DNA of 64,000 nucleotides from JAHRVQ01 sp963976815 (GCA_963976815.1 CAXBLU010000002.1:372001-436000); one strand, 5' to 3'. Shown: positions 26,201 to 35,573, numbered from the stretch's first letter. Made by a program: numbers and translations. Notes: generated from the letters alone by a model not told the origin.

Positions 26201-26698
26201 TCATTCTCGCACTGATCCCACGAGTTCGTTAAGCGTGTTCTCAAACAGCTCCAGTGCTGACTCGGTAAACAATTGCATGTTGCTTTGCCGGTCGGCTGAA
26301 TTAGTTTTAACCATAATAGTCCTGTTAAGCGAACCGCTAATGCCTATCACGCTGACCCCTGGGCCGTGTCCGTAAGGTGTTCCTGCTGGACCTGCGGCGC
26401 CGAGTTCCGCAATGCCCCAGGTTGTGCCGAGTTTCTCCCTGGCGGCGTGGGCAAATTCCAGGACCATTTCTTCTGTTAACGGTTTGAGGCCCTCCAGGCG
26501 CTCTTTGTTGAGATCTAGGAAGGCGCGACGAGAAGCAAGGGTATAGACCACGCTACCCCCCTGGAAATACTTTGATGCCCCCGGCACGGCCAGTAGGTTG
26601 GCTGAGATTAGCCCGCCGGTGGATGACTCGGCAACGGAAACGGTAGCATCGCTCTCTGTAAGCAGCTGAGCGATTCGGGTGGCTATATCTGGAAACAT
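26201..26698 (-). CDS. CinA C-terminal-domain protein, PncC-like nicotinamide-nucleotide amidase
   Basis: 165 residues from the ATG at 26696-26698, the same length as E. coli PncC/YgaD (165). Longer starts add a non-conserved 41 residues. Family blocks are SVAESSTGGLISANL, YTLASRRAFL and GAAGPAGTPYGHGPG. PncC deamidates NMN to NaMN in pyridine-nucleotide recycling. The usual ESCTGG is ESSTGG here and the spacing around the GPGG-like block differs, so this is a divergent branch and the amidase activity is less certain. It is divergent from the DUF2721 gene. Confidence 0.75.
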   Translation of the reverse strand: MFPDIATRIAQLLTESDATVSVAESSTGGLISANLLAVPGASKYFQGGSVVYTLASRRAFLDLNKERLEGLKPLTEEMVLEFAHAAREKLGTTWGIAELGAAGPAGTPYGHGPGVSVIGISGSLNRTIMVKTNSADRQSNMQLFTESALELFENTLNELVGSVRE

Positions 26699-26844
26699 AT
26701 TGATCCTGGAATTGCCTGACTGATCGAGGCTAAACACTAGCATATCCATGGATGTATCTGTCCTTTTAGGGTCTGACCGAGAACTAACTATGAATTGTTG
26801 CCGGTTCTTTCTCCCCTTCAAACTTTGTCCTGTACACTCTGTCC

Positions 26845-27294
26845 ATGGACAATTCAGTACTTGATATTCTCAGCATCGGACAGGTGGTTCAGGCAGCGGT
26901 TGCGCCTGTGTTTCTCATTACGGGTGTGGGGACGTTGCTCGGCATACTGTCCAATCGCTTAAGTCGAGTGACGGATCGTGCCCGAGCGTTAGAGGCTCGA
27001 TTGATTACCAATGAACTTGGTGAACAGGTAGAACCCTTACAGTCGCTTGAATTGGACTTGCTCTGGCGGCGTGCACGATTACTCAACAATGCCTTTATGT
27101 TGTGCTCGATGTCGGCCCTGACGGTGTGTTTGGTGGTGGTGATGTTGTTCTTTAGTTACGTCTTTGCCATTTCCTTATCGATGCTCATCTCGTTGGTGTT
27201 TATCCTGTCGATGCTATTCTTAATCTCTGGCCTCACGTTACTACTTCGAGAAGTAATTACGACTACCCAGGCGATTGGGCATCGAATAGAGTGA
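26845..27294 (+). CDS. DUF2721 membrane protein
   Basis: 149 residues. The N-terminal helix (IGQVVQAAVAPVFLITGVGTLL), the conserved NRLSRVTDRARALE loop, LLWRRARLLNNAF and two further membrane helices define DUF2721. Function unknown in the literature known to me. It stands alone between the PncC-like gene and an oppositely oriented hydrolase, so context adds nothing. Confidence 0.8.
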   Translation: MDNSVLDILSIGQVVQAAVAPVFLITGVGTLLGILSNRLSRVTDRARALEARLITNELGEQVEPLQSLELDLLWRRARLLNNAFMLCSMSALTVCLVVVMLFFSYVFAISLSMLISLVFILSMLFLISGLTLLLREVITTTQAIGHRIE

Positions 27295-27371
27295 ATAACT
27301 TCACTTCTTGATCTGGATGCCTTTAGTATTTTAGATGCTTGCACCCCAAAATCTTTGAGGTGGGTAGATAT

Positions 27372-28160
27372 TCAGATTTTTCCGAATTGATGTTCCAACC
27401 AGACTCGAAGTGTATCTGCGGAATCTTTCCATTGTGGATCTAACATAATATCGTGGGCGCCATCGCACACTGCCAGTTCTGCGCGGTAAACTTCTGCTAA
27501 CCATTTATGGTCAGCAATCGGAATTGACCAGTCATTGCGACCGGCGATGACGAGAACAGGTCGGTTTTCCTGTGTCGAAATTTGAGGTTTGTCACGGGTA
27601 AAAACTTCATCTAATGCTTTTTGTGATTCACCTGTGAGTTGCTTTTGGTACACCCTTAAAAGCGCAGCGTCGAGTGAATCAGAAAAAAAGAATGATTCCA
27701 TGGCCTTACGTAGAAGATTAGGGCGTTTTAATAGTTGGCCGCCTAAGAATGCAATCGGATGCTGGCGTAACAATCGGAATATCACGCTACGGGCCGGCCT
27801 GAGGGGGGAGGACGCGAATGGTACGAGTCCAACAACCCTGGCGTTATCGACAAAACTCATTTGTGCGATGACGCCTCCCATCGAATGCCCAATTAAAACC
27901 ACTTGTCTGTCTAGACTAGCGATAAAATTGTTCACGTCGGATGTGTAGTCTGCTAACGACCAATCAGGCATTCCTGTTTTTGGGCCCTGGCTGTCATGAT
28001 CGCGCAGGCTTACGGCATGACTATGCCAACCATTCTGTGAAAAATACGGCAGATAGTGCTCCTGCCAGCACCAGGCGCCATGAAAGCTACCCGGTACAAA
28101 AACCAAATGAGGTCTGCCGTTGTCGGTAGGGGAGCTCTCGGTAATAATTTCCAGTGTCAT
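27372..28160 (-). CDS. Alpha/beta-hydrolase
   Basis: 262 residues from the ATG at 28158-28160; a start ten codons earlier is also open. Nucleophile motif GHSMGG, oxyanion region FVPGSFHGAWCWQEH, acid Asp in GRNDWSIP and base His in CDGAHDIML. The lid and length fit small serine esterases or C-C hydrolases with MhpC/EstA-like architecture. No signal peptide, so cytoplasmic. Neighbours give no pathway. Confidence 0.82.
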   Translation of the reverse strand: MTLEIITESSPTDNGRPHLVFVPGSFHGAWCWQEHYLPYFSQNGWHSHAVSLRDHDSQGPKTGMPDWSLADYTSDVNNFIASLDRQVVLIGHSMGGVIAQMSFVDNARVVGLVPFASSPLRPARSVIFRLLRQHPIAFLGGQLLKRPNLLRKAMESFFFSDSLDAALLRVYQKQLTGESQKALDEVFTRDKPQISTQENRPVLVIAGRNDWSIPIADHKWLAEVYRAELAVCDGAHDIMLDPQWKDSADTLRVWLEHQFGKI

Positions 28161-28272
28161 TGCGGCATCTCTATTTTCAAGTTGTTGCAAGACTATTCAT
28201 TCGAGACAGTCTTGCGATTACTTTAGAGGTAATAGGCGAAGAATTGGATTCTTTTAAATGAAGCTTGGCAGA

Positions 28273-29595
28273 TTACTCTGCAGCGGCTATTTTCATTATG
28301 CTTTTGCGCTGAAGCGTGCGTTCTGCGTAGATTGCAGCAACCAGATCGCCTGAGACGTTGATCGAGGTTCTGCTCATATCAAGCAGGCGATCCACGCCAA
28401 TAATTAACGCAATACCGGATGAGGGTACGCCAATGCTCGTTAGGATGCCGGCGAGGATGACAATACCTACGCCTGGTGTCGCCGGGGAGCCAATGGATGC
28501 GCCCACTGCAGTCATGACGATCAAGACTAGAGCTCCAATACTCAACTCAACTTGATAAACCTGGGCGAGAAAAACCGCGGCAATCGACTGGTAAAGTGCC
28601 GTGCCGTTCATATTGACTGTAGCACCCAGGGGGATCACAAATCGGGCCACGGATTCTCTAACGTCGAACTTTTCAATTGCAGTTTTCATTGAGAGTGGCA
28701 TCACGGCGGCAGAGCTTGAGGTACTAAATGCCAGCAACATCAGCTCCCTGGCTTTACCAAGAAACTGTAATGGGCGCTCGCCGGCAACCAGTCGCAGGAA
28801 CAGTAGATAAGCGATTAGTAACAGGCCGAGGCCGGCTATAACCGTTAGTACGTAAACACTCAGACCAATCAACGTTTGCCAACCCGTTCTGCTGGTTAAC
28901 TGGGCCATTAAGCCAAATACCGCATAGGGCGCAAGCATCATCGCCCAGCGGACGACTGACATACAGACTTCCTGGAGCGCTCCAAGTAGCTCTAACAGAG
29001 GGCGCGATTTATCCCGGGCTAATGAGAGCAGCGCAAACCCGAAGACAAAGGCAAATAGGACAATCTGCACCATCTGCCCTTCAACCATGGCATTAAGCGG
29101 ATTGCTCGGCAGTAAGCCAACCACCATATCGGGCAGCTGCTCCAGAATGGGCAATTTGTCGGTTGTGGGTACAGACTCGGGGGAAACGTCGAGATTGGTG
29201 TTGATGCTGATATAGGAGCCGGGTTTTACCCAGAGGGCCAGCAGAATGCCAACAGCTGCGGCTAAACCTGTAGATACGACAAAGAACAATCCAACGGTGA
29301 TACCCAAAGTGCGCAGCTGATCTGTACCGCCGCTACCCGTTAGTCCTGTGACGATACTCGCAAACACTAACGGAATAACAATCATCTGAATCGAAGCGAG
29401 AAACAGTTTGCCTGGAAATGCAAGCCAGTTACCGATCACGATCCCGGTTTGGGGCTCTAGTAAACCCGCGCCGGGACCAATCGCAACACCTGTAACCAGC
29501 CCCAGAAGTAAACCAATCAACACCTGGAGCCAGAGCTTACCCTCCACCAAACGAGTAAGCTGACTATTTAAGTGCCTGAGTGATGGGGTGATCAA
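28273..29595 (-). CDS. Dicarboxylate/amino-acid:cation symporter (DAACS, GltP/DctA type)
   Basis: 440 residues, matching GltP (437). Inner-membrane sodium- or proton-coupled uptake of glutamate, aspartate or C4-dicarboxylates. The Ser-rich hairpin FSTSSSAAVMPLS, TM7 motif NMNGTALYQS and the hairpin-2 VGASIGSPATPGVG are all present. The start GTG/ATG region sits just after a long untranslated spacer shared with the Usp gene, which ends 21 bp upstream in the same direction, so the two may be cotranscribed. Confidence 0.9.
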   Translation of the reverse strand: MITPSLRHLNSQLTRLVEGKLWLQVLIGLLLGLVTGVAIGPGAGLLEPQTGIVIGNWLAFPGKLFLASIQMIVIPLVFASIVTGLTGSGGTDQLRTLGITVGLFFVVSTGLAAAVGILLALWVKPGSYISINTNLDVSPESVPTTDKLPILEQLPDMVVGLLPSNPLNAMVEGQMVQIVLFAFVFGFALLSLARDKSRPLLELLGALQEVCMSVVRWAMMLAPYAVFGLMAQLTSRTGWQTLIGLSVYVLTVIAGLGLLLIAYLLFLRLVAGERPLQFLGKARELMLLAFSTSSSAAVMPLSMKTAIEKFDVRESVARFVIPLGATVNMNGTALYQSIAAVFLAQVYQVELSIGALVLIVMTAVGASIGSPATPGVGIVILAGILTSIGVPSSGIALIIGVDRLLDMSRTSINVSGDLVAAIYAERTLQRKSIMKIAAAE

Positions 29596-29616
29596 CGTAA
29601 CAGGCCGTTGATCACT

Positions 29617-30480
29617 CTAGTAGCCTCTGCTGACAAGGATATCGCAGGGGGGGCTGGTAAGAATTTGCGCAGCAACGCCACCGAGCTTCAGATGTCCTAG
29701 ACCTGCGCGCGCGTTCACGCCGATGGCGAGGAGGTTTGCCTTATTACTTTTAACTTGCTTTGTCAGTATCTTGGCAGCTGGACCTCTAACTGTCGCATAC
29801 TTGAATTGATTCGCTGGGACCTTGAATCTTTTCAGGGTCTTTTGATGCTGTTTAATGAACTGCTCCATCTTTTCGGTTTCTAGTCTCTCAATAACGTCAC
29901 CTGATAAAGCTTCGATTTTGTGCCCTTGAGAGCTATCTGGGAAATCGAAAGTGTGGATCAGGTTTACTTTTGCGCCCGGTGCAATCTGTAGAGCCGTGTG
30001 AAATGAATTGTCACAGGAGGTGGAAAAGTCGACGCCAGCAACGAGATTTGTGTAGTTGCCCTGAGGTTTGTCCCTTACCATAAGTACTGGTTTAACGCCT
30101 TTCCGAATCACTCTCTCGATGGTGGTACCAACAAACATGTCCATCATGCCGACCTTGTTGTGTATGCCCATGACAATTAGATCAGCATTCACATGTTCTC
30201 CGACGCTGATGATTTCCTCGTAAGCGTTACTCCCAGTGGTGATTGTTACGCTGGATTTGATTTTGTTACTTAAGGCATAGCCAGTTAAGTAGTCTTCAAT
30301 TGTGCTTGCCAATTCTTCTCGGAAGCTCAGTGCTTGTTTCTTTTTGCCTGCCAAGTGGTAGGTCGGGGGCACATGAACAATATGCAGCTTTGCCTTCTGT
30401 TGGGTGGCTAGCACTATGGCTCTTGCCATTGCCCGGTCGCAGTTGGCTGAGAGGTCAGTGGCGATCAAAATATTTTTCAT
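29617..30480 (-). CDS. Tandem universal stress protein
   Basis: 287 residues with two Usp domains (about 1-140 and 145-287). Domain 1 has IATDLSANCDRA and the ATP loop VMGIHNKVGMMDMFVGTT; domain 2 has AGVDFSTSCDNS and AIGVNARAGLGHLKLGG, where the last Gly-rich part is altered. Two-domain Usps help survival under anoxia and starvation. A perfect FNR/Anr box lies 86 bp before the start (30567-30580), which fits oxygen control as known for Pseudomonas usp genes. Confidence 0.9.
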   Translation of the reverse strand: MKNILIATDLSANCDRAMARAIVLATQQKAKLHIVHVPPTYHLAGKKKQALSFREELASTIEDYLTGYALSNKIKSSVTITTGSNAYEEIISVGEHVNADLIVMGIHNKVGMMDMFVGTTIERVIRKGVKPVLMVRDKPQGNYTNLVAGVDFSTSCDNSFHTALQIAPGAKVNLIHTFDFPDSSQGHKIEALSGDVIERLETEKMEQFIKQHQKTLKRFKVPANQFKYATVRGPAAKILTKQVKSNKANLLAIGVNARAGLGHLKLGGVAAQILTSPPCDILVSRGY

Positions 30481-30566
30481 TGGAGGTCCGTGATGATGGT
30501 CAACGGTGCACTTATACCCTCCGTTGATTGAGGCAACAAGCTCAACCTTAAAAATTGGAGATTGGT

Positions 30567-30580
30567 TTGATGTAGATCAA
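30567..30580. promoter_or_regulatory. FNR/Anr box
   Basis: TTGATGTAGATCAA is a perfect match to the FNR consensus TTGAT-N4-ATCAA. It lies in the divergent region, 86 bp before usp and 143 bp before cbpA. The usp gene is the likelier target. Confidence 0.7.
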
Positions 30581-30723
30581 TTAATTTATGGATCTTCAGT
30601 TCGGGTTCATCGATGCTGAATCAATTTTGTCTATCCTATCCTCAACCGGCTTCCTGCTTTACCGGGTGCTTGAATGCGACAAGAACGCCCCAATACTGCA
30701 TACAACGCCTGGGAATCTGTGCT

Positions 30724-31656
30724 GTGGAATTTAAAGACTATTACAAAATACTCGACCTACCCCCTGCTGCTACGCAGGAGGAAATCAAACGCACCTATAA
30801 GAAACTCGCTCGAAAATATCATCCTGATGTTAGCGAAGAAGCTGATGCGACGGCGAAGTTTCAGGAAGTCAGTGAAGCCTACGAGGTATTAAAAAACGCA
30901 GATAAACGCGCTGAATACGATGAGTTGCGAGAGTATGCACTGAACCCGAACCAGTTCCGTGGTGCGGGGGGAGAGCGGGCTCAATTTGATCCAAACTTCT
31001 CTGCGGAGAATGGCTTTGACGATCTGCTGCGATCCATTTTTGGCGATCAAGGTGGTTTTACGACGGGTGCGCGGGGTTTTGGTGGACGTCAGGCAGGCAG
31101 TATGAATGTGCGCGGCCAGGACATCCGCTATGACCTCGCGATCACTTTGGAAGAAGCCTTTGAGGGCGGAAAGAAATCACTGCGGCTCACAACACCAAAC
31201 GGTAACAAAACCATTAATGTGACAATTCCCAAAGGGGTAACCCTGGGCAAAGAACTCAGATTAAAAGGTCAGGGTGAGCCTGGCCAGGGTAAGGGGTCGG
31301 CCGGAGATATTTTTCTTAAAATATCTTTTATAAAGCATCCATTGTTTGAGGCGGATGGTGACGATGTAACACTCGTCTTGCCGGTTGCGCCCTGGGAAGC
31401 TGCGCTTGGGACAAGTGCTGAGGTCCAGACGCTAGGTGGGAAGGTAAACCTTAAAATTCCAGCGAATAGCCAAAACGGTAGGCGAATGCGATTAAAGGGC
31501 CGCGGGCTTGGACCTAAGGATCATAGTGGCGATCAATTTGTGATTCTCAAGTTGGTCAATCCACCGGTGGAAAGTGACGCTGAAAAAGCCGTTTATGAAA
31601 GCTTAAAAGCAGCCTTTAGCTTTAACCCGAGGGAAACCATGGCGAGGCAATCATGA
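30724..31656 (+). CDS. cbpA: Curved-DNA-binding co-chaperone CbpA (DnaJ type)
   Basis: 310 residues from the GTG at 30724 (E. coli CbpA 306). The frame is open for 37 more codons upstream but conservation begins at EFKDYYKIL. The J-domain (1-68) carries HPD at 33-35, followed by a Gly/Phe-rich linker (about 100-125) and the two-lobed C-terminal domain (DIRYDLAITLEEAFEGG; KGRGLG). There is no zinc centre, as in CbpA and unlike DnaJ. It stimulates DnaK and binds curved DNA in stationary phase. It overlaps cbpM by 4 bp. Confidence 0.93.
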   Translation: MEFKDYYKILDLPPAATQEEIKRTYKKLARKYHPDVSEEADATAKFQEVSEAYEVLKNADKRAEYDELREYALNPNQFRGAGGERAQFDPNFSAENGFDDLLRSIFGDQGGFTTGARGFGGRQAGSMNVRGQDIRYDLAITLEEAFEGGKKSLRLTTPNGNKTINVTIPKGVTLGKELRLKGQGEPGQGKGSAGDIFLKISFIKHPLFEADGDDVTLVLPVAPWEAALGTSAEVQTLGGKVNLKIPANSQNGRRMRLKGRGLGPKDHSGDQFVILKLVNPPVESDAEKAVYESLKAAFSFNPRETMARQS

Positions 31657-31943
31657 GCGAGATTGTCTACACGTTGATCGAATTTTGTAGCGTTGCGGAT
31701 GTTGAGGAGCAATTCGTTTTTGAATTGGTCGAACACGGTATTCTTGACCCGGCGCTGAATCAGGATCAATGGCTGTTTCCCAGTGATGCATTAAATAGGT
31801 GTTTGCGCGCCGAGCGTATGCAGCACGATCTAAAACTGAATCTCCACGGCGTTGCGCTTGCATTGGAGCTTTCAGACCGAAACCAACAATTACGGCAGCG
31901 CATTGACTATCTTGAACAGCTTGTCGATAGGTTCAGACATTGA
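31653..31943 (+). CDS. cbpM: Chaperone modulatory protein CbpM
   Basis: 96 residues (E. coli 101), MerR-like helical protein that binds the CbpA J-domain and inhibits its co-chaperone and DNA-binding activities. The ATGA overlap with the cbpA stop (31653-31656) is the standard cbpAM arrangement. A C-terminal coiled coil, NQQLRQRIDYLEQLVDRF, is typical. Confidence 0.9.
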   Translation: MSEIVYTLIEFCSVADVEEQFVFELVEHGILDPALNQDQWLFPSDALNRCLRAERMQHDLKLNLHGVALALELSDRNQQLRQRIDYLEQLVDRFRH

Positions 31944-32253
31944 TACTGAGGTGCAACAGGACGTTCTCCCATAGTCAATTGCGTCAGGATAATCTTCACT
32001 TTGCAGCCCATCACCGCCGACCAGGCCGTGGGGCAAAATCTATCTAATGAATCTGTTTCATTAAGTCTAGTCGCCAGGTCAATCGAACACCTCTAGCGGT
32101 TTGCAAGCAGAGCTGTAGGCAGACATGATGGTATCGTGGCGAATCACCACTTTGGTTCAACATTGGATGGCTTAGCGTTTTGGGCTGGGCGGCAGTTCAA
32201 ATCGAACCTGGGTCCGACAAATATAATAAAAACAATCGATAAAGGAATTCAGT
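31944..32253. other. Non-coding stretch before the second CHAT gene
   Basis: 310 bp with no convincing gene. It holds a perfect dyad, TAATGAA-N5-TTCATTA at 32045-32063, which may be an operator, and a TATAAT at 32222-32227 without a clear -35, 26 bp before the CHAT start. Confidence 0.4.
32045..32063. promoter_or_regulatory. Perfect 7-bp dyad upstream of CHAT copy B
   Basis: TAATGAA-TCTGT-TTCATTA lies 190 bp before the CHAT start. It could be an operator or a chance palindrome; not seen before copy A. Confidence 0.3.
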
Positions 32254-34665
32254 TTGAAACATTTCGGTTTGATAGCACTGTTGCTTCTGGCAAGTGGGTG
32301 TGGCACATCCACCACCATTCATGGCATGTACTTAAAACAGAATTACCTGCAAATAGTTCCCTACGCGGATCAATACGAATCCCTTGACGACTACGGTGTG
32401 TGGAAAGTCTGCCAGTCCCTTGCGAAGGTTGAGCTATTTGATGAATTTTACGTTTGCAAGGATGAATTGAAGAGCAAGCTTAGCGCGGGTAAAGGGCCTC
32501 TCGCTGAATTCTTCACGCCTACCATGCTTACGGCGATGTACGATGCCATGGACGCGGAGATAGCGCTTGGGTTGGGCCAATATGACGAAGCTGTTGCGCT
32601 GAGTGAGAAGGTTATCCAACTGATGGAAGCTGAACCCTATGAAGAATATTTGATATTTGACAATGGCAGGCTCGCCTATGAAGCAACTCGAGTATTGCTA
32701 CGCGCTCGAGCGGTGCAAGGTGACAAAGAAAAAATGCTTGAGGCGATTGAAGACGCTAAGCGTTTAGCCTTATACCGCTACGTTGGAGATGGGAAAAAGC
32801 GTTTTCAGGCTATCAAGTTTCGAATTGTTCAAGAATTCTTACTTTCGCCCATACTCACAGAGGCGTATTTCGCCATTGGTGAGTATGAACAGGCGCTTGC
32901 TTACAGCACTGAGACAATCGATATGATGGAGAACATCGGATTCTTACGAAGTACTTTGTACGCTTCCATAACGGCATTCGAATCAACGGTGACTGGGGCT
33001 CGAACTGCAGAAGGTAAGATGCAAAGCTTTGCCGATACGATGTTTGCGAACAAGCTGTTACCCAGAATTATTAAAGCGCGAAGTGAATTAGAGTTAGGTG
33101 ATTTTGAATCTGCAAAACTTGGGTTTGATGAAGTCCTATCCACCGGGCTCATTACCGGCATGCGCAGACTCTACTATCCGGTGCTTCACGATAGAGGCAG
33201 GGTCGCAGAGGCGCTGGGTGATGACGAGGCGGCCGCAGAATTTTACCGCCAGTCCATTGAGGTGATCGAAACGAGCCGAAGCTCAATTCAAGATGATGCG
33301 GCAAAAATCTCTTACGTGGGTAATAAGCAGGAAGTGTTTCAATCTCTGGTACGGGTGCTATACCGTCAAGGCAAGCTAACAGAAGCATTCCAGGTTGCTG
33401 AAAATGCGAAGTCAAGGGCCCTCGTTGATTTGCTGGCGGGTAAGGATGATATTGTTCCTTTGTCACCGAATGCAGTAAGTGCTGCTGCTGTTGATTCCCT
33501 GAATGCACTTGTGGCAGCGAACGCCACTAAAAATTTAGTCGAACGAGCGGAGTCGAGAAGCGCGGATATTCAAACCTACCGAACTGCGGCTAAGAACTTG
33601 CGAGATGCTGCGCCGGAATATGCATCCCTGGTGACCAGTGAGCCAACACAACTTAAGGATGTTCAGAGGCTGCTTAGTCCAGGTGAGTTGTTGCTAGAAT
33701 ATTACGAGACTGACAGCAGGTTGTTGATTTTTTCGATTTCGAGCTCTGACATCAAAGCCTATTCCGTTCAAGCGCCCCAACTCTCTGCCCTTGTCAGTGA
33801 ATTTCGTCAAAGTCTGGCTGATATCAATAACGATGATTATCAGACAATTGGTTCTGAACTTTACGACCTCTTACTCAAGCCAGTTGCAGTAGAGGTTGCA
33901 CAAGCCAACGGTCTGACTATCGTTCCCCATGGGGTTCTGCACTATGTGCCTTTTGTTGCGCTGTATTCGGCCGGCCAGTTTTTGATCGAACAGAAACCAA
34001 CTCGAGTGCTACCCAGTGCTTCTGTCCTACAGTTTTTAGACAAGGGTCATAGAGGTGACGCTTCACTGTTGGTGCTCGGCAATCCAGATCGCAACGACAG
34101 CAATATGGATCTGCCCGGTGCTGAACGTGAAGCGGTCGCGATTGTTGAGCGAAATCGCGCATCTGCTGCAGGCGGAACCAATACGGTGCTGTTACTTCGC
34201 AAACAAGCGACGGAAACCGCGATTAAGCAGACCGCAGCGCAATTTCAATATGTTCACTTTGCATCCCACGGGGTTTTTGATGACAGCGCGCCTCTAAATT
34301 CTCGGTTATTGCTAGTGAAAGACAACAAAAACGATGGCGATCTTACGGTAAGCGAACTGTACGGGTTGAAACTGAATGCGGACCTTGTCACCCTTTCTGC
34401 CTGTGAGACGGCGCTGGGTGATGTAGCTAATGGCGATGATGTTGTCGGCTTTACCAGAGGTTTCCTATACGCCGGTGCTAACTCAATAGTGTCTAGCCTC
34501 TGGGAGGTGGATGATCAGGCAACCAATTTATTGATGCAATCTTTCTACCAGAATCTACGAACTATGAACAAGCGAGAAGCGTTAACGCAGGCTATCCTGT
34601 CAACCAAGCAAAGCTATCAACATCCTTATTACTGGGCAGCGTTTCAACTTACGGGTTCGATCTAG
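32254..34665 (+). CDS. CHAT-domain (caspase-like) outer-membrane lipoprotein with TPR-like region (copy B)
   Basis: 803 residues from a TTG start supported by AAAGGA 8 bp upstream. The lipoprotein signal ends LLASGC with Cys16, and Gly at +2 predicts outer-membrane sorting. Residues about 35-370 are helical repeats; the C-terminal CHAT domain has His672 (FASHGVF) and Cys717 (LSACETA), GNPDRNDSNMDLPGAERE and an ending YYWAAFQLTGS. It is paralogous with the protein at 13678 through most of its length and keeps the same His-Cys spacing of 45 residues. A cysteine protease or scaffold in the periplasm is inferred; substrate unknown. No kinase gene is adjacent here, unlike copy A. Confidence 0.83.
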   Translation: MKHFGLIALLLLASGCGTSTTIHGMYLKQNYLQIVPYADQYESLDDYGVWKVCQSLAKVELFDEFYVCKDELKSKLSAGKGPLAEFFTPTMLTAMYDAMDAEIALGLGQYDEAVALSEKVIQLMEAEPYEEYLIFDNGRLAYEATRVLLRARAVQGDKEKMLEAIEDAKRLALYRYVGDGKKRFQAIKFRIVQEFLLSPILTEAYFAIGEYEQALAYSTETIDMMENIGFLRSTLYASITAFESTVTGARTAEGKMQSFADTMFANKLLPRIIKARSELELGDFESAKLGFDEVLSTGLITGMRRLYYPVLHDRGRVAEALGDDEAAAEFYRQSIEVIETSRSSIQDDAAKISYVGNKQEVFQSLVRVLYRQGKLTEAFQVAENAKSRALVDLLAGKDDIVPLSPNAVSAAAVDSLNALVAANATKNLVERAESRSADIQTYRTAAKNLRDAAPEYASLVTSEPTQLKDVQRLLSPGELLLEYYETDSRLLIFSISSSDIKAYSVQAPQLSALVSEFRQSLADINNDDYQTIGSELYDLLLKPVAVEVAQANGLTIVPHGVLHYVPFVALYSAGQFLIEQKPTRVLPSASVLQFLDKGHRGDASLLVLGNPDRNDSNMDLPGAEREAVAIVERNRASAAGGTNTVLLLRKQATETAIKQTAAQFQYVHFASHGVFDDSAPLNSRLLLVKDNKNDGDLTVSELYGLKLNADLVTLSACETALGDVANGDDVVGFTRGFLYAGANSIVSSLWEVDDQATNLLMQSFYQNLRTMNKREALTQAILSTKQSYQHPYYWAAFQLTGSI

Positions 34666-34690
34666 TCTTCTGCGGATAGACACTTAAAAA

Positions 34691-34722
34691 ACTATCGCCG
34701 CCAGGTGACCGACAGCGATAGT
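34691..34722. terminator. Hairpin between convergent CHAT B and mipA
   Basis: ACTATCGC (34691-34698) and GCGATAGT (34715-34722) form a perfect 8-bp stem between two convergent gene ends. An A-run (34686-34690) on its left side would read as a T-run on the minus strand after mipA, so it is best as the mipA terminator and possibly bidirectional. Confidence 0.5.
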
Positions 34723-34733
34723 CGTCCGCTAGA

Positions 34734-35507
34734 TTAAAAGCGATAGGTCATGGCTAGTGATACCGATGCTGGGGTGTCATTGTCGACCAGAGGCGAATTC
34801 TCGATTTCTCTGTCGAGTTTTTGCCATTTTGCAGCGCCATGGAGATACCAGTTCTGTGTCACCTCGTAGGATGCATGCAGGCTTAAACCATAGTTAATAC
34901 CTGAGTCAGCAGAATAGGCTGCAAGGCTTGCGGATTCCCCAGGGTCGACTCCGTAGTAGTAGTCGTTAGCATCACTGTTGTTCCAAACGGCATCGATGGA
35001 TGGGGTAAAGCGCCACTTCTCCGATAGTTTCATGGGATAGCTGTATGCAAGTTTGAGTTTGGTGCCGTCGCTGTGATCACTTACATCACCGGTGACTGTT
35101 GAACCGAATTGACCAAATTCTGTGTTTAGATTAGCGCCAACACCGGCGTAGTAGGAGAGTTTCCGGTCGCTTAATACTGCGAGTGCTGCGTTGTTGGAAT
35201 CACTTGCATTAAAGTACTCCTCTCCGGGTTCTAACACGGCAAAGACGTTCAAATTAGGCCGGTCGAAAAATTTGTAACTGAACTGGGCACCTTCCATTGT
35301 GAATTTCTCACCATAGTAGTTCACGATAGGTAGAATATATTGTTTGTTTTTTGAGTCCCGATAGGGCGTCTCGAATCCGATGGCTGCTAGCCCTAAAGTC
35401 CACTTTGACGAATTCATCTTGCTGGCGGATTGTGAATCATCGGCAAGTACCAGGGGTGCCGAAGTCAACAAACTTGCGGATAACATCACGTTAAGTATTC
35501 TTTTCAA
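34734..35507 (-). CDS. MipA/OmpV-family outer-membrane protein
   Basis: 257 residues with a signal peptide cleaved near LVLA-DDSQ. Alternating beta-strand pattern follows, with the family blocks GFETPYRDSKNKQYILPIVNY near the N-terminus and SVSLAMTYRF, aromatic-terminated, at the C-terminus. OmpV/MipA proteins are outer-membrane barrels linked to murein synthesis scaffolding and stress response. Phased TGAAT repeats upstream (35574-35600) suggest response-regulator control, as known for mipA-like genes. Confidence 0.85.
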   Translation of the reverse strand: MKRILNVMLSASLLTSAPLVLADDSQSASKMNSSKWTLGLAAIGFETPYRDSKNKQYILPIVNYYGEKFTMEGAQFSYKFFDRPNLNVFAVLEPGEEYFNASDSNNAALAVLSDRKLSYYAGVGANLNTEFGQFGSTVTGDVSDHSDGTKLKLAYSYPMKLSEKWRFTPSIDAVWNNSDANDYYYGVDPGESASLAAYSADSGINYGLSLHASYEVTQNWYLHGAAKWQKLDREIENSPLVDNDTPASVSLAMTYRF

Positions 35508-35573
35508 TTTTTCCTCACTTAGAAAATAGGTAACAAGTAAACAATCGTTAGTGATTGATGGAGCCTATTCTGC

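Noticed and set aside
33152..33508. 118-codon minus frame inside CHAT copy B
   Set aside because: Antisense shadow, Gln- and His-rich, no start signal.
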